A DNA stretch of 64,000 nt from Paenibacillus_E violae (GTDB lineage Bacteria; Bacillota; Bacilli; Paenibacillales; NBRC-103111): contig NZ_JAWCUD010000004.1 of NCBI RefSeq assembly GCF_032461945.1, forward strand, positions 186,001-250,000, in the 5' to 3' direction. Every line of letters starts with the position of its first letter. The stretch's first letter is position 1. Position numbers and translations under genes: made by a program. Below the pieces are notes generated by a model. That model worked only from the letters and a program-made list of their open reading frames with translations. It was not told the DNA's origin and did not search any database. Positions 8,436 through 16,284 of the stretch are shown piece by piece.

Positions 8436-9359
8436 CTACTGAATTTCCTGTGTGTTCACCAACACTTCCCCGTGTAAATCACGATACTGCCCTGGCGAGC
8501 ATCCGACCCTCCGTCTGAACAATTGTGTGAAAAAGGCCGGGTCCTCATAGCCAACACGCTGGGCGACATGAATCACTTTGTCATCGCCTTCTACTAAATA
8601 CTGCTTAGCCCGTTCAATTCGAATGTCATGAATACGTTCCGTTACGGTTTGATTCGTTTCCTGTTTAAACACCCTGTTGAGCTGCCTGCTGCTCACATTA
8701 AACAACTCGCACAAATCGGGAATGGTCATTTTTTTATCAAAATGACGCTCCAGAAACCCGGTGATCCGGCGTACAAGTATGGTATGATTCGCTGATCTTG
8801 AGCTCTTTTTCTCCTTGTTGGTGGAATCCGCATAGCAGCGAGATAACAGGATGAGAAGCTGGAGCATTTGCAGTTTAATGAGCGTTAGATAGCCCGGCCG
8901 GTGATGCTCCCATTCTGAAATCATCGTTTCAAGCAAAATAAGAACATGGTTCGATGCTTGCCCCATCAAATTCAACCTGTGATGAAAGCGCTCTCTTGGA
9001 TTTAAGAAAGGATGCACATAATAGTAATCCATGGACTGTGACACGCCCAATTCCTTCAGCAGAGACTCATGAATTAATTCTGGCGTGAAGAGACAATTAA
9101 TAATCTCGATGCCTTCTCCCGGCTTCGTACGATACGTATGAACTTCCCCGGGGTTAATAATAAAAACATCGCCCGTTTGGATCTGGTAGGATTCTCCTTC
9201 AAATACATGATCCGCTTGACCGCTAACCACATAAACAAGTTCGATAAAGTCATGTGAATGAACCAATGGCGTATTATCTTGATGATGGAAGCAGCGGTTA
9301 ATGTAGAACGGAATTTGCTTGTCTTTCATGAATTGACTTTGTCGCAGGAGATTAACCAT
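8436..9359 (-). CDS. AraC-family transcriptional regulator
   Basis: 307 aa from ATG 9359, where AAAGGA is correctly spaced; a longer frame starts at 9395 without a ribosome site. N-terminal cupin sensor domain (HSHDFIELVYVVSGQADHVFEG, GDVFIINPGEVHTYRT) and a C-terminal double helix-turn-helix (residues about 200-295, DLCELFNVSSRQLNRVFKQ and AQRVGYEDPAFFTQLFRR). Such proteins usually activate sugar-use genes upon binding a sugar ligand. It lies inside the minus-strand cluster between a DeoR gene and the downstream enzyme genes and probably controls them. Confidence 0.9.
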   Translation of the reverse strand: MVNLLRQSQFMKDKQIPFYINRCFHHQDNTPLVHSHDFIELVYVVSGQADHVFEGESYQIQTGDVFIINPGEVHTYRTKPGEGIEIINCLFTPELIHESLLKELGVSQSMDYYYVHPFLNPRERFHHRLNLMGQASNHVLILLETMISEWEHHRPGYLTLIKLQMLQLLILLSRCYADSTNKEKKSSRSANHTILVRRITGFLERHFDKKMTIPDLCELFNVSSRQLNRVFKQETNQTVTERIHDIRIERAKQYLVEGDDKVIHVAQRVGYEDPAFFTQLFRRRVGCSPGQYRDLHGEVLVNTQEIQ

Positions 9360-9467
9360 ATGTACAATTCCTTTCTTTGCTTCTGTCTTCATCATAAGGC
9401 ATCCAACTCACGCTTTCATTGCGGTTTCAGCCATCTTACAAGGGTATTGCGCCATATTCATTTGCTC

Positions 9468-10229
9468 TTAAACTTGAATAACATTAATGAACTTACGCTG
9501 GAGCAGCTGAACGTGATCAAGAGGCGTTTGTTCATCCGTAATGAGATGATGAATCTGGTTCCAAGCCCCGATCATCGTAAAAGCCTGCATATCAAATTTG
9601 CTGTAATCCGCGAGGACAAATACCTGTTCGGCCATGCCGATCATTTTCCGTTTCACCCTCGCTTGCATTTCATTCGACTCGCTGATGCCCCGCTCCATAT
9701 GTACGCCTTTGCAAGAAACGAACGCTTTATTTACATGATACTCTTCCAAGGCCTGCTCCGTCAGCGGTCCAACGAAAGAAAGTGAATTTGGCACAAGGAT
9801 GCCTCCTGTGCTGATGACGCTGACGTTCTTTTTCTCGCTTAGAACCAAAGCCACCTTCAAGGAGTTGGTGATGACGGTGAGTGGAATGTCGGGCAGCAGC
9901 TCTGCCAAATGCCATGTCGTGGAGCTCGCATCGAGGACGATGCGATCATGCGGTTCCACAAATTTGGCAGCTTGAGCCGAAATACGCTGCTTTTCCGTCA
10001 CATGCACCGTTTCCCGCAGCTCATACGACGTTTCGGACGTTTGCGGCTGCAGACGAATCGCGCCGCCGTAGCTGCGCAGCAGCCGGCCTTCGTTCTCCAA
10101 ACGGTCCAAGTCCCGGCGGATCGTTTCTTCCGTAACCCGGCATATCTGGCTAAGTTCAGTGACGCGCATGCTCCCCCGCTCGTTAACCAGCCGTAGAATG
10201 TGCTGAACCCTTTCCGCGACTAGCATCAT
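9468..10229 (-). CDS. DeoR-family transcriptional regulator
   Basis: 253 aa. N-terminal HTH of DeoR type (MRVTELSQICRVTEETIRRDLDRLENEGRLLRSYGG split over residues about 21-57) and a C-terminal DeoRC phosphosugar-sensing domain with DASSTTWHLAELLP, VITNSLKVA, STGGIL and VLADYSKF. These proteins mostly repress sugar-use operons and respond to phosphorylated sugars. Starts at ATG 10229 or 10226 after GGGAGG; the TTG at 10232 is less likely. Being inside the transporter/enzyme cluster, it is a likely second regulator of it. Confidence 0.9.
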   Translation of the reverse strand: MMLVAERVQHILRLVNERGSMRVTELSQICRVTEETIRRDLDRLENEGRLLRSYGGAIRLQPQTSETSYELRETVHVTEKQRISAQAAKFVEPHDRIVLDASSTTWHLAELLPDIPLTVITNSLKVALVLSEKKNVSVISTGGILVPNSLSFVGPLTEQALEEYHVNKAFVSCKGVHMERGISESNEMQARVKRKMIGMAEQVFVLADYSKFDMQAFTMIGAWNQIHHLITDEQTPLDHVQLLQRKFINVIQV

Positions 10230-10276
10230 CAAACACCTCCCTGAGCTTCAGATTTCCGATTCGTTGTAGCGGACAA

Positions 10277-11098
10277 TTAGCGGGCTTGGTCAAACGCGAT
10301 CACCCGATCACGAATTTCACAGAAATTATGGATATTGACATATTCCAAAATAAAAGGGACACCTTCCGCATGCTCATGATACAAATCGAGCAGCTTTCTC
10401 CAGTCAATATCCCCATCCCCAACGCAGCGCCCGTAGGTATCATTGACTTTGCGGTCTTTCCCGTGAAAGTAAGCCAAATGCGGAGCTAAATACTGGAACA
10501 TCTCCTCTTCCGAACTGTTCGCGATTAAATTCGCCGGATCCAGGAGCACTTGAACGTGCGGTGAGCCCACCTGCGCCAGGAAATCGGCTGTTCGTTTCGC
10601 GCTGGGCACAACATCCAAGACGCAGGGTTCAAGCGCAAGCTTAATGCCGTAATGTCCTGCACGCTCGCCAAGCCAGCTTATCTGCTGTTTGAGACGTTCG
10701 AAGTCTTTTTCGTACGAATCCGCTTGAATGCCCCTTTTTCCCGGAATGAATCCACACTCCGTTGCCACGACCGGTACGCCGGTCCCGGCAGCAATTTGCA
10801 TATGCCGTTCAAAATACTGCAAATTCGCCTCCATTTCCTGCTCATCCGTTTCCAACAAATTCGTAAATACGCCAATTGAGGCAACTTCAATGCCATGTTT
10901 GCGATAGGTCTCTACGATTTCTTGACTTCTTTTATCCGTTAGATCACTAAGATCACTCCGCCCGTTGTAACGCCAATAGTTAGAATCCGTTTGGGAGAAG
11001 CAAAGCTCTGTCCATCTGAACCCGCGCTCAGCCAGTAGCGCTGCCACCTCTTCATTTGATAATTGCGGAAAACTGCGCGAAACCACACCTACATCCAT
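10277..11098 (-). CDS. Sugar phosphate isomerase/epimerase-type TIM-barrel protein
   Basis: 273 aa, PF01261-type TIM barrel. Putative metal ligands are the Glu in LALEPCVLD, the Asp in VLLDPANLI, the His in YFHGKDRK and the terminal Glu in FILEYVN. Substrate unknown. Only distantly similar to the second TIM-barrel protein at 6606-7406, so they probably catalyse different steps. It starts 27 bases after the small membrane protein gene, in the same minus-strand cluster. Confidence 0.85.
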   Translation of the reverse strand: MDVGVVSRSFPQLSNEEVAALLAERGFRWTELCFSQTDSNYWRYNGRSDLSDLTDKRSQEIVETYRKHGIEVASIGVFTNLLETDEQEMEANLQYFERHMQIAAGTGVPVVATECGFIPGKRGIQADSYEKDFERLKQQISWLGERAGHYGIKLALEPCVLDVVPSAKRTADFLAQVGSPHVQVLLDPANLIANSSEEEMFQYLAPHLAYFHGKDRKVNDTYGRCVGDGDIDWRKLLDLYHEHAEGVPFILEYVNIHNFCEIRDRVIAFDQAR

Positions 11099-11125
11099 AA
11101 GAGAATACCCACCTTTATCTACAAA

Positions 11126-11581
11126 TTATTGTAAGACTCTTTTGCGAGCCGCATGCCTAGCAAACCAGCCCAGTATGACAGTCAAAACACCTTCAAGAAT
11201 TAAAAAAAGCAACATGTACGTTTCAAACGGCACGCTCAGCAAAACATGTGAAAGGAGATTGCATACAAATAAAATCCCTAGCTGTATAGCCAACAGCATC
11301 GCTGAAGCTTGCAGCACCTGCTTGGCTTCCGCCTTTTTTTTCAAATAATATTGGCAGTAGAATACGTAAGCGAGCCAAACGACACCCATGAACAGAAATG
11401 AGAGATTATCAATGGCCTGCCAAGAGGAACGTTTAACGCCAAAAAAGGTCAGCAAAACCAGCAGCAGGCTCCGCAATTCAAACCAATTTATTATGCCCAG
11501 CGCTGCAGTAATAACGGTAATTCCCACCGATTTATATCCCGCCGACGGATCACGCTGTTTCAACTCAAGAAAAGGATCCAT
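11126..11581 (-). CDS. Uncharacterised membrane protein linked to the transporter operon
   Basis: 151 aa from ATG 11581 (GGAGG 13 bases upstream). Other in-frame ATGs lie at 11593 and 11653. No family is recognised. The sequence shows four hydrophobic segments, around ITVITAALGIINWF, NLSFLFMGVVWLAYVFYC, ASAMLLAIQLGILFVCNLL and YMLLFLILEGVLTVILGWF, and a basic C-terminus, so it is an integral membrane protein. The gene overlaps the stop of the preceding small gene. Association with an Opp-type transporter suggests an accessory role, but that is only positional. Confidence 0.65.
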   Translation of the reverse strand: MDPFLELKQRDPSAGYKSVGITVITAALGIINWFELRSLLLVLLTFFGVKRSSWQAIDNLSFLFMGVVWLAYVFYCQYYLKKKAEAKQVLQASAMLLAIQLGILFVCNLLSHVLLSVPFETYMLLFLILEGVLTVILGWFARHAARKRVLQ

Positions 11582-11963
11582 ACGAGTTAGCATCCCTCCA
11601 ATCCCGCTCCACTCTTTGCAGGATACGCAGCGTAGCTTTTCGTGCTTCTTCACTTTCTACCAGTGTTGATTTTTTTACAAAGGCTATTAGTTTACCGATT
11701 TTGTTTAAATAGGACTTTCGTGCCAATCGTTCAATTCGGTCTACTTGTTTGGTATTTCCCTGCTTTTGATGTTGAATCATACGCTCGTTAAATTTGACCG
11801 TCCACGTTTCAGGGATTGTGCCCGTCGCTGTTAGTGTCTCCAAGTCGCGCAGCTTGCCTCCGACCATTTTCTCCAACAGCACCCTCATATACCATAACGA
11901 ACCCACCATAATGAGACTAAGACAGACGAAGAAAACCAGCAGCGTAAGCAAAATATACGTCAT
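11565..11963 (-). CDS. Uncharacterised single-pass membrane protein coupled to oppF
   Basis: 132 aa. One N-terminal transmembrane helix (MTYILLTLLVFFVCLSLIMV) followed by a charged, mostly helical region of about 100 residues rich in Lys, Arg and Glu. No known domain is recognised. Its ATG overlaps the TGA of the oppF-like gene (4-base overlap), so it is translationally coupled to the transporter ATPase. Function unknown. Confidence 0.65.
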   Translation of the reverse strand: MTYILLTLLVFFVCLSLIMVGSLWYMRVLLEKMVGGKLRDLETLTATGTIPETWTVKFNERMIQHQKQGNTKQVDRIERLARKSYLNKIGKLIAFVKKSTLVESEEARKATLRILQRVERDWRDANSYGSFS

Positions 11964-12985
11964 ATCGACGTTGCCCCCCTAAGGTCAAGCTCCCCTGCAA
12001 AATGACAGGCTGCGTAGTGCCCATCGCCAACCTGCTTCATTTCTGGAGCCTGCTTTTTGCAAATGTCTTTGGCATAGGCACATCTCGGATGGAAATAGCA
12101 GCCGGAAGGCGGATTCGCCGGGTTGGCGACTTCCCCTTGCAAAATAATGCGGTTCGACTTCTTCCGAGGATCAGGTACCGGCTTCGCAGAGAGTAGCGCT
12201 TCAGTGTAAGGGTGTTTGGGAGCAGCAAACAAATCTTTCGTTGCCGCTGTCTCTACCATTTTGCCAACATACATAACCCCGACACGGTTAGATATATGCT
12301 GGATAACACCGAGATCATGAGAGATAAACAAATAGGACAAGTTCAGTTTTTCCTGTAAATCCTGCAGCAGGTTAATAATCTGCGCCTGTACGGATACGTC
12401 CAATGCCGACACGGCTTCATCACAAACGATGAACTTGGGATTCGTCGCTAATGCTCGCGCAATACCGATCCGCTGGCGTTGTCCTCCGCTGAAAGCATGC
12501 GGATACCGCTCCAGATGGCGGCTGTTCAAGCCCACCATCTCCATGAGCTCTGCCACGCGCTCTTTGAGCTCGTCGCCATGCGCCATGCCGTTGCAGACGA
12601 GCGGCTCGGCAATAATATTGAGCACCGTCATCCGAGGATTAAGTGAGGAGTACGGATCTTGGAAGATGAGCTGCATATCCCGCCGAATCGATCGCAGTTC
12701 CTTCGCGTCGAGCTGCAGCACTTCCTGCATCTGACCTTTGCGGTCGCGAAAGCGCACTGAGCCCGAGGTTGGTTCGATAGCGCGAAGAATACAGCGTCCG
12801 AGTGTTGTTTTGCCGCAGCCGGACTCGCCGACAAGACCGAACGTTTCACCGGGACGGATATAAAACTGGACATCGTCGACCGCTTTGACATACCCGACAT
12901 TTTTTTGCAAGAACCCCTTTTTAATCGGGAAATATTTCCGCATATAGCTCACATCAAGAATGAGTTCGTCTGTTTGTACCGTCAT
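11960..12985 (-). CDS. Oligopeptide-type ABC transporter ATP-binding protein (OppF-like)
   Basis: 341 aa. Walker A GESGCGKTT (about 54-62), Q-loop IFQDPYSSLNPR, signature FSGGQRQRIGIARAL, Walker B FIVCDEAVSALDVS, H-loop FISHDLGV, and the C-terminal oligo_HPY extension with cysteines (CYFHPRCAYAKDIC). This is the second ATPase of a Pep/Opp/Nik-type importer. The start overlaps the stop of the OppD-like gene by 4 bases. Substrate not determinable from the ATPase. Confidence 0.93.
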   Translation of the reverse strand: MTVQTDELILDVSYMRKYFPIKKGFLQKNVGYVKAVDDVQFYIRPGETFGLVGESGCGKTTLGRCILRAIEPTSGSVRFRDRKGQMQEVLQLDAKELRSIRRDMQLIFQDPYSSLNPRMTVLNIIAEPLVCNGMAHGDELKERVAELMEMVGLNSRHLERYPHAFSGGQRQRIGIARALATNPKFIVCDEAVSALDVSVQAQIINLLQDLQEKLNLSYLFISHDLGVIQHISNRVGVMYVGKMVETAATKDLFAAPKHPYTEALLSAKPVPDPRKKSNRIILQGEVANPANPPSGCYFHPRCAYAKDICKKQAPEMKQVGDGHYAACHFAGELDLRGATSI

Positions 12986-14016
12986 GAGACCACCTCGGCT
13001 TCTTTAAGCTCCGTTTCAACCAATAAGCAGCGAACTTTATGATCTTTTTTCACCTCGACAAGCGGTACATCCGCTACGTTGCACACGCCGTCGATTGCCA
13101 TTTTACAACGCGTATAAAAGCCGCAGCCCTTCGGCAAATTCATCGGGAACGGCACGGTCCCTTCAATGGATTCCAGCCTTTTGTTCTCCCTGCCGATCGC
13201 AGGAATCGAATTCAACAGCGCCTTCGTATACGGATGTTTCGGATTATGAAATAAGGAGTCTACATCCGTGTATTCGACGACTTTGCCAAGGTACATGACC
13301 GCTACTTCGTCCGACATTTCGGCAATAACCCCAAGGTCATGCGTGATGAAAATAACCGAAGTATCATGATTAGCTTTCAACTCATTAATCAACTGAAGCA
13401 CTTGCGCTTGGACGGTAACATCCAAGGCCGTCGTCGGCTCGTCTGCGATAAGAATCGAGGGATTGCAGGATAGTGCCATGGCAATCATGGCCCGCTGCCG
13501 CATCCCGCCCGACAGCTGATGCGGGTATTCGGCAAGCCGCTGCTCGGGATTGGACATGCCGACCTTGCGCAGGATGTCCACCGCCAAGCGGTAAGCTTCT
13601 TTTTTATCCTGTGTCATATGCAATAAAATCGCTTCCATAATTTGATTGCCTACGGTATGAATCGGAGAGAATGCTTTCATAGGCTCCTGGAAAATCATCG
13701 CGATTTCATCGCCTCGGATATCCCGAATTTCCTTCCCTCTCGGGTCCAGCTTCACCAGATCCACCGATTCATTGCTCCCGGCACCGTTTCGCTGCAGCTT
13801 GATCTCGCCTTCCACTTGGCCCGGCTTGGGCACAATGTGCAAGAGCGCTTGCGATGTGACACTTTTGCCGCAGCCGCTTTCGCCGACGATACCGAGCGTC
13901 ATGCCCCGCTTGATTTGCAGATCAACGCCGTCCACCGCTTTCAATACGCCTTCATCCAGATGGAAGTGAACTTTCACGTCCTTCATTTCCAATATGACGT
14001 TATCCCTGTTTGCCAT
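12982..14016 (-). CDS. Oligopeptide-type ABC transporter ATP-binding protein (OppD-like)
   Basis: 344 aa. Walker A GESGCGKS (about 41-48), Q-loop IFQEPMKAFSPIHT, signature LSGGMRQRAMIAMAL, Walker B ILIADEPTTALDVT, H-loop FITHDLGV and a C-terminal oligo_HPY region. Partner of the OppF-like ATPase. GGAGG is 8 bases before ATG 14016, and the gene follows the OppC-like permease gene after 12 bases. Confidence 0.93.
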   Translation of the reverse strand: MANRDNVILEMKDVKVHFHLDEGVLKAVDGVDLQIKRGMTLGIVGESGCGKSVTSQALLHIVPKPGQVEGEIKLQRNGAGSNESVDLVKLDPRGKEIRDIRGDEIAMIFQEPMKAFSPIHTVGNQIMEAILLHMTQDKKEAYRLAVDILRKVGMSNPEQRLAEYPHQLSGGMRQRAMIAMALSCNPSILIADEPTTALDVTVQAQVLQLINELKANHDTSVIFITHDLGVIAEMSDEVAVMYLGKVVEYTDVDSLFHNPKHPYTKALLNSIPAIGRENKRLESIEGTVPFPMNLPKGCGFYTRCKMAIDGVCNVADVPLVEVKKDHKVRCLLVETELKEAEVVS

Positions 14017-14028
14017 TCACTTCACCTC

Positions 14029-15189
14029 CTATTTGTATGGATCTGCCGCATCGCGCAGTCCGTCCCCAAGGAAATTAAACATTAAAACCGTCAAGATAAT
14101 GAATGCCGCCGGCCACAGCAGCCAAGGGTGATGGGCCAGTGTTTCCAGGTTTTGCGCATCCTGCAGCAACACTCCCCAGCTGACAACCGGCGCCTGAAGC
14201 CCGATCCCAAGGAAACTTAATGCGGTCTCTCCTAGAATCGTGCCGGGAATCGAAAGCGTCACGTTTACGATGATGTAGCTTGCGAAAGACGGCAGCAAAT
14301 GCTTGCGAATGATGCGGAAATCACTTGCGCCCGCAAGTCTGGCCGCCATGGTGAAATCCTCTTCACGAAGAGACAATATTTTTCCTCGCACAACGCGAGC
14401 AAGTCCAGTCCAACCAATGATGGAAAAAATGAGAATCAGCCCGAAGTACGTTTGCAGCGCCGTCCAATCTCTTGGCAATGCAGCTGTGAGCGCCATCCAA
14501 AGCGGAATCGTTGGAATACAGATGAGCAAATCAATTGTCCGTTGAATGATGGTGTCCGAAACACCGCCAAGATAACCGGATATGCCGCCTAGTACTAATC
14601 CCAAAATGAGGGTTACGACGATGCCCAGCAGTCCGAAGGAGAGCGAAATTCTGGCTCCGTAAATGATTCTGGACAACAGGTCATGCCCCAGCTTATCCGT
14701 CCCCATCAAAATGAGCGCATCCTTTGGATTTTTCAAACCAAACAAGTGACGTTCCATGGGGATGAGCCCCCAGAGCTTATACGGCTCGCCTTTTGTGAAA
14801 AAATAAATCTCGAATTTCTTCGCCGGATCTTCGGAGAACGTTCGTTTAAACGTTTGGGGATCGACTTTCTCGCTCATCCCGTAAACAAAAGGTCTAAGCT
14901 GAAATCCGTTATTCGAATCGACAAAATGAATTTGTTGCGGTGCTGCGTTCTTATAATCGGAGTACCTTGCATCCTGCAGCGTTGGCGCCAGAAATTCACA
15001 GAAAATCGCCACCAGATAAAATAAAATCAATACAACCGCAGAAAATACAGCCATTTTATGCTTGATGAATTTCCACCACATCAGCTGCCACTGGGAAGCG
15101 ACTTCGTATTGATTATCCGCTCCGACTCGGTTTCGGTTGCTCACCTTGGTCCTCCGAAACCGATTCGCAATCGTCGTTATCGCACTCAT
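14029..15189 (-). CDS. Opp-type ABC transporter permease (OppC-like, long form)
   Basis: 386 aa, longer than a typical OppC of about 300. The permease core (residues about 170-385) has the binding-protein-dependent transport motif around EEDFTMAARLAGASDFRIIRKHLLP and five further helices. Between the first helix (MAVFSAVVLILFYLVAIFCEF) and the core there is an extra extracytoplasmic segment of roughly 90 residues. The known long-form permeases of this family are often encoded with sugar-degradation genes, which fits the local context. Overlaps the OppB-like gene by 4 bases. Confidence 0.9.
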   Translation of the reverse strand: MSAITTIANRFRRTKVSNRNRVGADNQYEVASQWQLMWWKFIKHKMAVFSAVVLILFYLVAIFCEFLAPTLQDARYSDYKNAAPQQIHFVDSNNGFQLRPFVYGMSEKVDPQTFKRTFSEDPAKKFEIYFFTKGEPYKLWGLIPMERHLFGLKNPKDALILMGTDKLGHDLLSRIIYGARISLSFGLLGIVVTLILGLVLGGISGYLGGVSDTIIQRTIDLLICIPTIPLWMALTAALPRDWTALQTYFGLILIFSIIGWTGLARVVRGKILSLREEDFTMAARLAGASDFRIIRKHLLPSFASYIIVNVTLSIPGTILGETALSFLGIGLQAPVVSWGVLLQDAQNLETLAHHPWLLWPAAFIILTVLMFNFLGDGLRDAADPYK

Positions 15190-16184
15190 TCCGCAACACC
15201 CCCGAAGCGTATTCTCGGGTCAACGAATGCTAACAAAATATCGGATAGCAGCGTCCCGATAACCGTCATCACGCTTAGAATCAACAGGAAGCTTCCCGTT
15301 AAGTACACGTCCTGGAACATCAAGGCTTTGAGCAGCATCGGCCCCGTTGTCTGCAAATTCAGCACAATCGAGACGATTGCTTCCCCTGAAATAAGCGCCG
15401 GAAGTGTCCAACCGATGGTTGAAATCAGCGGATTGATGGCTAATCGAACCGGATATTTGAACAGCAGCTTGCCCTCAGGAACACCTTTGGCTCTAGCCGT
15501 AATGACGTACTGCTTCGACAACTCATCCAGCAGCATCCCACGTGTAATACGGATCAGCGATGCAGTCCCCGACATGCCGATAACCACGACAGGAATAATG
15601 AGCCTTGGCAGCATATTCAAGATTTTGTCCATCGTCCAGGGAGCATCCACATATTGAGCTGAGAATAAGCCAGTGATCGAAACGCCTGTTTGCGCGAAAA
15701 TGACATACACGATAATCAAAGCAATGAGAAATCCTGGCATGGCCAGACCAATGAAGCCTATAAACGTAAACACATAGTCAAGTGCCGAATATTGGTGCGT
15801 CGCTGAATAAATGCCGATTGGAATCGCGATCAGCCACACAAAGACTAAGCAAATGAGCGATATGATAACTGTCAACGCCAGTCTTGGACCAATGACTTCT
15901 GTCACAGGCTGATTCCATTGAAAGGAACGACCCAAGTCACCGTGAAGAATAATATTTTTGATCCAAATGATGTATTGAACGATTAATGATTTATCTAACC
16001 CGTAAAGCTGTTGAAGGTTAATAACCGTACTTTCTGAAACCGCTGATCCGGACTGTTTTAAGGTGGCAATATATTGTGTTAGGAAATCCCCAGGTGGAAG
16101 CTGAATGATTACAAAAACAATAATACTGATGGCTATCAGCAGCGGAATAAGCTGCAAAAGCCGATAGGAGATATAATTCAGCAT
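15186..16184 (-). CDS. Opp-type ABC transporter permease (OppB-like)
   Basis: 332 aa, six predicted membrane helices, starting with the typical MLNYISYRLLQLIPLLIAISIIVFVI segment (residues 1-26). The permease motif is around KQYVITARAKGVPEGKLLFKY. Partner of the OppC-like permease. GGAGG precedes ATG 16184. Confidence 0.92.
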   Translation of the reverse strand: MLNYISYRLLQLIPLLIAISIIVFVIIQLPPGDFLTQYIATLKQSGSAVSESTVINLQQLYGLDKSLIVQYIIWIKNIILHGDLGRSFQWNQPVTEVIGPRLALTVIISLICLVFVWLIAIPIGIYSATHQYSALDYVFTFIGFIGLAMPGFLIALIIVYVIFAQTGVSITGLFSAQYVDAPWTMDKILNMLPRLIIPVVVIGMSGTASLIRITRGMLLDELSKQYVITARAKGVPEGKLLFKYPVRLAINPLISTIGWTLPALISGEAIVSIVLNLQTTGPMLLKALMFQDVYLTGSFLLILSVMTVIGTLLSDILLAFVDPRIRFGGVAE

Positions 16185-16284
16185 GTAATTCCTCCTTCCA
16201 AAAATGTAACCTGTCTCTGAACGAACCGTGGAGCCCGGATCAAACGACCTGCCGTCGCCCGGGCTCGCACTAGCTCTTGTTCAA

